Origin: Streptomyces sp. NBC_01335
GTDB taxonomy: Bacteria; Actinomycetota; Actinomycetes; Streptomycetales; Streptomycetaceae
Assembly (NCBI RefSeq): GCF_035953295.1
Contig: NZ_CP108370.1
Location: 248,001-312,000, forward strand
Reading direction: 5' to 3'
Length of the DNA stretch: 64,000 bases
Position numbers and translations under genes: made by a program. Below are positions 60,148 to 64,000 of this stretch, one piece after another; position 1 is the first letter of the stretch, and each line of letters opens with the position of its first letter. A model generated the notes under the pieces. It was not told the origin of the DNA and did no database searches. It saw nothing but the letters and a program-made list of their open reading frames with translations.

Positions 60148-61278
60148 TCAGCCGAGCAGCGCACCGCCCGGGGCGGGCAGCGTTCCGCCCGACGCGAGGA
60201 GTTCGTCAGCCCGGACGGCCTCGTGGTCGGGCCGGCGCACCCAGCGTCCGACCGCGCACTCCGCCGTGATGCCGGGTCCGAATCCGGCGATGAGCCCCTG
60301 CGCGTCGTCGTCCGCGCCGCCGTCCTCGAAGAGCCGGGCCAGCGCGTCGAAGACGACCGAACTCGCGATGTTCCCCCGCTCGGTGAGGGTGGCCCTGCTG
60401 TAGCGGAACATCCCCGGCGGCAGCTGGAGGAAGTGGCAGAGGTCGTCCAGGATGCGCGGGCCGCCCGCGTGCACGATGAAGAAGTCCATGGCCTGCACCG
60501 ACCATCCGTGCAGGTCGACGAGGTTCTGGAGCACCGGGGCGAGCATCTCCATGGTGCCGGGGACGCGCCGGTCGAGCAGGAAGTGGAATCCGGTGTCGCG
60601 GACCGCGTAGGAGATCCAGTCCTCGGTGTCGGGCACCAGGTGCGAGCCGTTGCGTTCGAGTCGCATTCCGGTGCCGCCCTCTCCCCGGACGACGGCCGCC
60701 GAGACGGCGTCGCCGAACAGGCCGTTGGAGAGCAGGGATCCGACACCGATGTCGGTGGGCTGGTAGCAGAGCGAGCAGAACTCGCAGGACACGATGAGGA
60801 CGTTGGACTGCGGGTAGGCCCGGCAGAAGTCGTGGGCGCGGTTGATGGCCGCCCCGCCCGCGGCGCAGCCGAGCTGCGCGATCGGCAGCTGGCGGGTCTC
60901 CGGCCGGAAGCCCATGGTGTTGATCAGCCAGGCGGTCAGCGACGGCATCATGAAGCCCGTGCAGGAGACGTAGACGATGAGGTCGATCTCGGCGGCCTCG
61001 ACCTCGGCGTGCTCCAGCGCCCGGCCCACGACTTCGGGGACCCTCTTCTTGGCCTCGGCCTCGTACACCCTGTTGCGCACCTCGAAGCCGGGGTGGCGCA
61101 GCGTCTCCTCGATCGGCTGGACGAGGTGGCGGGTCTGTACGCCGGTGTTCCGGATGAGCCTCAGGACCAGGTCGCGCTGGGGGTGGCCGTCATGGGTCTC
61201 GCGGGCGAGGTCCAGGGTCTGCTGCATCGTGATGACGTGTTCGGGCACAGCGATGGCCGGGCGGCACAGGGTCGCCAT
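60148..61278 (-). CDS. rppA: RppA-type 1,3,6,8-tetrahydroxynaphthalene synthase
   Basis: Type III polyketide synthase, 376 residues, that joins five malonyl-CoA units into THN, precursor of flaviolin and dark pigments. It starts MATLCRPAIAVPEHVITMQQ, as in S. griseus RppA. Catalytic Cys in IAQLGCAAGGAA near 138, His in FIVHAGGPRILDD near 270, Asn in RGNIASSVVFDAL near 303. AGGAG precedes ATG 61278. It lies 34 nt downstream of the P450 gene on the same strand, so the two are one transcript, with P450 first, the reverse of the S. griseus order. The frame ends with a divergent tail. Confidence 0.93.
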   Translation of the reverse strand: MATLCRPAIAVPEHVITMQQTLDLARETHDGHPQRDLVLRLIRNTGVQTRHLVQPIEETLRHPGFEVRNRVYEAEAKKRVPEVVGRALEHAEVEAAEIDLIVYVSCTGFMMPSLTAWLINTMGFRPETRQLPIAQLGCAAGGAAINRAHDFCRAYPQSNVLIVSCEFCSLCYQPTDIGVGSLLSNGLFGDAVSAAVVRGEGGTGMRLERNGSHLVPDTEDWISYAVRDTGFHFLLDRRVPGTMEMLAPVLQNLVDLHGWSVQAMDFFIVHAGGPRILDDLCHFLQLPPGMFRYSRATLTERGNIASSVVFDALARLFEDGGADDDAQGLIAGFGPGITAECAVGRWVRRPDHEAVRADELLASGGTLPAPGGALLG

Positions 61279-61312
61279 GGGTTCTCCTCGTGTCTGGGAG
61301 CGGAGGCTCACG

Positions 61313-62518
61313 TCACCATGTGACGGGCAGGGCGAGCGGGTAGCGCCAGATGGACGTGGTGTTCCAGCGGATGTCCTCCACCGGTGCGTCGAGGCGCAGG
61401 TGCGGGAACCGGCGGAGCAGCGACGAGAACGCGGTCTCCAGTTCCATCGTGGCGAGCGGGGCTCCCAGGCAGTGGTGGGCTCCCCAGCCGAAGGTCATGT
61501 GGGGGATGGACGGCCGGTCGGGGTCCAGGTCGTCGGGGCGCTCGAACTTCTCGGCGTCGCGGTTGGCGGTCAGGTAGGAGACGTGCACCACGTCGCCGGC
61601 GGGGATGCTGACGCCGCCGAGTTCCACGTCCACCAGGGCGACGCGGGGGATACCGACGCCCTTGCGGAAGGGGATGTGGCGCAGGAGTTCCTCCAGGGTG
61701 CGGGGCAGGCGCTCCGGCTGGTCGCGCAGGGTCCGGGTCAGTTCGGGGCGGACGAGCAGCGAGTAGGCGATGTTGCCGAGTTGGTAGGTGGTGGTGTCCT
61801 GTCCGGTGATGAGCAGGACCATGGCCATGACGGTCAGCTCGTCGTCGCCGAGGAGTTCGTCCCCGTCCCGTGCCGTGGCGAGGGTGGAGATGAGGTCCTC
61901 GCCCGGGGACCTGCGGCGGCGGGCGGTGAGTTCGCCGAAGTAGGCGCGGAGTTCCGCCTTGGCGCGGACGGCGTCCTCCTTGCCGGCGGCCCCGACGTTC
62001 ATCATGGTGAGGGCGTGGGCGCGGAGCCAGGGCCGGTCCGGCTCGGGGATGTCGAGCACTTCGCAGATGGTGACGAGCGGCAGGGGTGCGGCGACCGCCG
62101 CCATGAAGTCGGCCGTGGTTCCGCCGTCCTCCATGGTGTCGAGCAGTTGGTCGACGATGCGCTGGGTGCCTACGCGCATGGCGTCGATGCGGCGGGCGGT
62201 GAAGCTCTTGGCCACCAGGCTGCGGAGCCTGCTGCTGGCCGGCGGGTCCATGAGGTTGATGGCCTCGTCCTGGACGATGGGTTCGGGGGTCATCCGCGGG
62301 AAGTCCCGTCCCGTCACGGCGCTGCGGCTGAAGCGCCGGTCGGTGGTGACCGTGCGGACGTCCTCGTACCGGGTGACCAGCCAGGCGTCGCCTTCTCCGT
62401 ACGGCATCCGGATGCGGGACACCGGCGCGGTGGTCAGCAACTCCTTGAGCCGGGGGTCGAACTCCAGCTGGTGCGCGAAGTCGAAGGGGCAGCTGCGTAC
62501 GGTTTCCGTGTTCTCCAC
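61313..62518 (-). CDS. Cytochrome P450 of the P-450mel/CYP158 type
   Basis: A 401-residue heme monooxygenase. I-helix LLITGQDTTTYQ, ExxR in TLEELLRH, heme loop FGWGAHHCLGAPLA with the Cys ligand. It begins VENTETVRSCPFDFAHQLEFDPRL. GTG 62518 has GGGAG 8 nt upstream. Next to RppA, it should couple or oxidise flaviolin/THN oligomers, forming a polymeric pigment that protects against UV. Lack of a ferredoxin nearby means redox partners come from elsewhere. Confidence 0.9.
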   Translation of the reverse strand: MENTETVRSCPFDFAHQLEFDPRLKELLTTAPVSRIRMPYGEGDAWLVTRYEDVRTVTTDRRFSRSAVTGRDFPRMTPEPIVQDEAINLMDPPASSRLRSLVAKSFTARRIDAMRVGTQRIVDQLLDTMEDGGTTADFMAAVAAPLPLVTICEVLDIPEPDRPWLRAHALTMMNVGAAGKEDAVRAKAELRAYFGELTARRRRSPGEDLISTLATARDGDELLGDDELTVMAMVLLITGQDTTTYQLGNIAYSLLVRPELTRTLRDQPERLPRTLEELLRHIPFRKGVGIPRVALVDVELGGVSIPAGDVVHVSYLTANRDAEKFERPDDLDPDRPSIPHMTFGWGAHHCLGAPLATMELETAFSSLLRRFPHLRLDAPVEDIRWNTTSIWRYPLALPVTW

Positions 62519-62610
62519 CGAGGTTCTCCCAGGGACCGGTCCGGCTGATGGGTGGTCAGGTCCGTCTCCCGACCGGGACCGGACCCCGGCTGTATTCCCG
62601 TTACCCTGTG

Positions 62611-62639
62611 GAACATGTTCACCACGCTGAGTAGTCAGC
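62611..62639. promoter_or_regulatory. Palindromes before the P450-rppA operon
   Basis: GAACATGTTC (62611-62620) is a perfect 10-bp palindrome, and GCTGA-GTAG-TCAGC (62626-62639) is a second dyad 6 bp on. Both lie in the 262-bp divergent space between the P450 and Dyp-peroxidase genes. Confidence 0.5.
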
Positions 62640-62780
62640 CGATCAGGGGGTGCGCGGGCGGCGCACGGGGCCGAAGGGCGCATGGCCGGTGACCCGCACG
62701 AATGAATGTGCGCCCGCGCGCACGCCTCGCTGGTAGGGCTCACACGCCAGACACATCGAGCACGTGGAAGAGGCACGACC

Positions 62781-63998
62781 ATGACAGACATCGACGACCG
62801 TCCGACCGCCGGACCGAACCCCCTCCCAGGACGCCGGGGGTTCGTGCTGACGGGGGTCGGTCTCGCCGGGGCGGTGGCGAGCGCGCCGGACGCCTTCGCG
62901 GCACCGGTCCGGCGGCCGGAGGCGGCGGGCGAGGTGGCGCGGGAGGCCGCGGTGCCGTTCCACGGCCCGCACCAGGCGGGCGTCGTGACGCCGCAGCAGG
63001 CGTTCGCCGCGTTCGTCGCCTTCGACGTGCTCGCCACGGACCGCGGCGGGCCGGCCGCCGTCTTCGACGTGCTGACGAAGCGGGCGCGGGCCCTCACCGC
63101 GGCCTCCGCGCAGGGCGGACCCGACGATCGCCTGACCATCACGGTCGGCGTCGGGGCGTCCCTCTTCGACGGGCGCTTCGGCCTCCGGTCGCGTCGGCCC
63201 GCGGGGCTGCGGACCATGCCCGCCTTCCCCGGGGACGATCTGGACCCGGACGCCTGCCACGGGGACCTGTCGGTCCAGGTCTGCGCGGAGCACCCCGACG
63301 CCGTCCTGGGGGTGATGCGTGATCTGCAACTGGCGTTGCGGGGGGCGGCCGCCCCGAGGTGGCGGAGTGACGGGTTCCTCAACCCGCCCCGGCCGAACGG
63401 CGCGCCGCGCAGCATCGTCGGCTTCAAGGACGGCATCTCCCGTCCGGACACGACGTCCGAGCGGGAGATGGACCGGGTGCTGTGGCTGGGTTCGCGCAGC
63501 GGGGCGCCCGCCTGGGCCTGGGGCGGCTGCTACCAGGTGTTGCGGACGACCCGGCTGCGGGTCGAGGCCTGGGACCGGCTGCCGGTCTCCGAGCAGGAGC
63601 GCGCTTTCGGCCGGAACAAGGCGACGGGCGCTCCGCTGACCGGTACCAAGGAGACGGACCTTCCCGACTACCGGTCGGACCCGGACGGCCGGAAGATCTC
63701 CTTCGACTCACACATCCGCCGGGCGAACCCGAGGACTCCCGAGACGGCCGACTCGCTCCCCTTGCGCCGCAGTTACAACTTCGACCGCGGTCTGGCACCC
63801 GATGGTGCGCTCGACGTGGGGCTGAACTTCTGTTGCTACCAGCAGGACATCGGGCGGCAGTTCGAGGCGGTGCAGCGGCGCCTGGACGGCGAGCCCCTCG
63901 CGGACTTCACCGTCACCCGGGGCGGCGGCTACTTCCTCGTGCTGCCTGGCGTGACGGACGCGAAGGGCAAGCTCGGGGCGAGCCTGCTGGCCGACTGA
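62781..63998 (+). CDS. Tat-exported Dyp-type heme peroxidase
   Basis: A 405-residue peroxidase. RR signal GRRGFVLTGVGLAGAVAS near residues 17-34. Conserved GFKDGISRPD near 214-222 carries the distal Asp; the proximal His lies in FDSHIRRANPR near 312. The end GGGYFLVLPGVTDAKGKLGASLL is typical. GAAGAGG precedes ATG 62781. In other bacteria such Tat-dependent members (EfeB) accompany an iron-uptake EfeUO system, but no EfeO/EfeU is seen before the window ends at 64000. It is divergent from the P450-rppA operon and might oxidise the pigment phenols outside the cell. Confidence 0.88.
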   Translation: MTDIDDRPTAGPNPLPGRRGFVLTGVGLAGAVASAPDAFAAPVRRPEAAGEVAREAAVPFHGPHQAGVVTPQQAFAAFVAFDVLATDRGGPAAVFDVLTKRARALTAASAQGGPDDRLTITVGVGASLFDGRFGLRSRRPAGLRTMPAFPGDDLDPDACHGDLSVQVCAEHPDAVLGVMRDLQLALRGAAAPRWRSDGFLNPPRPNGAPRSIVGFKDGISRPDTTSEREMDRVLWLGSRSGAPAWAWGGCYQVLRTTRLRVEAWDRLPVSEQERAFGRNKATGAPLTGTKETDLPDYRSDPDGRKISFDSHIRRANPRTPETADSLPLRRSYNFDRGLAPDGALDVGLNFCCYQQDIGRQFEAVQRRLDGEPLADFTVTRGGGYFLVLPGVTDAKGKLGASLLAD

Positions 63999-64000
63999 GG

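Noticed and set aside
62611..62620. GAACATGTTC as a LexA SOS box
   Set aside because: The actinobacterial box is CGAAC-N4-GTTCG; here only 2 nt lie between the half-sites, so it is only listed as an unspecified palindrome.

Overview
The window is actinobacterial and almost certainly from a Streptomyces chromosome. It has very high GC with strong G/C bias at third codon positions, short same-strand gene runs with ATGA or GTGA stop/start overlaps, several genes that look leaderless, and families typical of the genus: SigB/SigF-type sigma factor, DUF2382, DUF4032, DUF6381, HGxxPAAW, RppA type III PKS with a P450, PucR regulator, Tat-exported enzymes. No rRNA, tRNA, CRISPR array or complete insertion sequence was seen. 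Most convergent gene pairs are closed by perfect GC-rich hairpins.

Layout. 0-7.7 kb: a short Rho paralogue, a MarR gene behind a MerR/SoxR-type promoter, a DoxX-like protein, an FBP zinc-finger protein divergent from TetR plus a GDSL hydrolase, and phosphoglucomutase. 7.8-12.9 kb: two tandem ABC-F ATPases, the first-transcribed with a possible leader peptide, then an HGxxPAAW membrane protein divergent from MarR. 13-20 kb: DUF4032, then an aldehyde dehydrogenase, NTF2-like and NCS1 permease operon divergent from PucR. 20-26.9 kb: a 1170-residue exoenzyme, a NUDIX hydrolase, and a third ABC-F gene with its own leader ORF. 27-34.7 kb: TetR-SDR-ADH, GNAT, a SigF-type sigma factor, aldo/keto reductase and sulfite oxidase. 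34.7-40.2 kb: a cobalamin salvage module (CbiZ, BtuFCD-type importer, cobalamin riboswitch) interrupted by a DUF2382 gene. 40.3-49.1 kb: an orphan lipid/polyketide-like locus (KASIII, two FabF-type KS, ACP, acyl-CoA-oxidase-like flavoprotein, CaiB-type CoA transferase, small protein), with a type B L31 gene upstream. 49.4-57.1 kb: exported enzymes (Tat phospholipase C behind a PhoP-like box, a LamG/exonuclease/chitin-binding protein, a metzincin) and an ABC binding protein without a signal peptide. 57.2-64 kb: a GNAT behind a perfect CebR-type box, YihY, cupin, YciO, the P450-RppA pigment pair, and a Tat Dyp peroxidase.

Most interesting observations. (1) Two copies of a 168-181 bp palindromic element with imperfect terminal inverted repeats and a core hairpin that keeps pairing despite sequence change. 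One copy sits between convergent genes; the other lies inside the 5' part of a ketosynthase ORF and encodes about 60 of its first 70 residues. (2) The small KS/ACP/oxidase/CoA-transferase locus, which has no AT, KR, DH or TE and whose product I cannot assign. (3) Three ABC-F genes within 19 kb, two with short upstream ORFs suited to antibiotic-sensing attenuation. (4) A cobalamin importer and cobinamide hydrolase split by an unrelated gene. (5) A perfect CebR-like operator on an acetyltransferase gene. Functional statements below are family-level readings of the sequence; no database search was possible.
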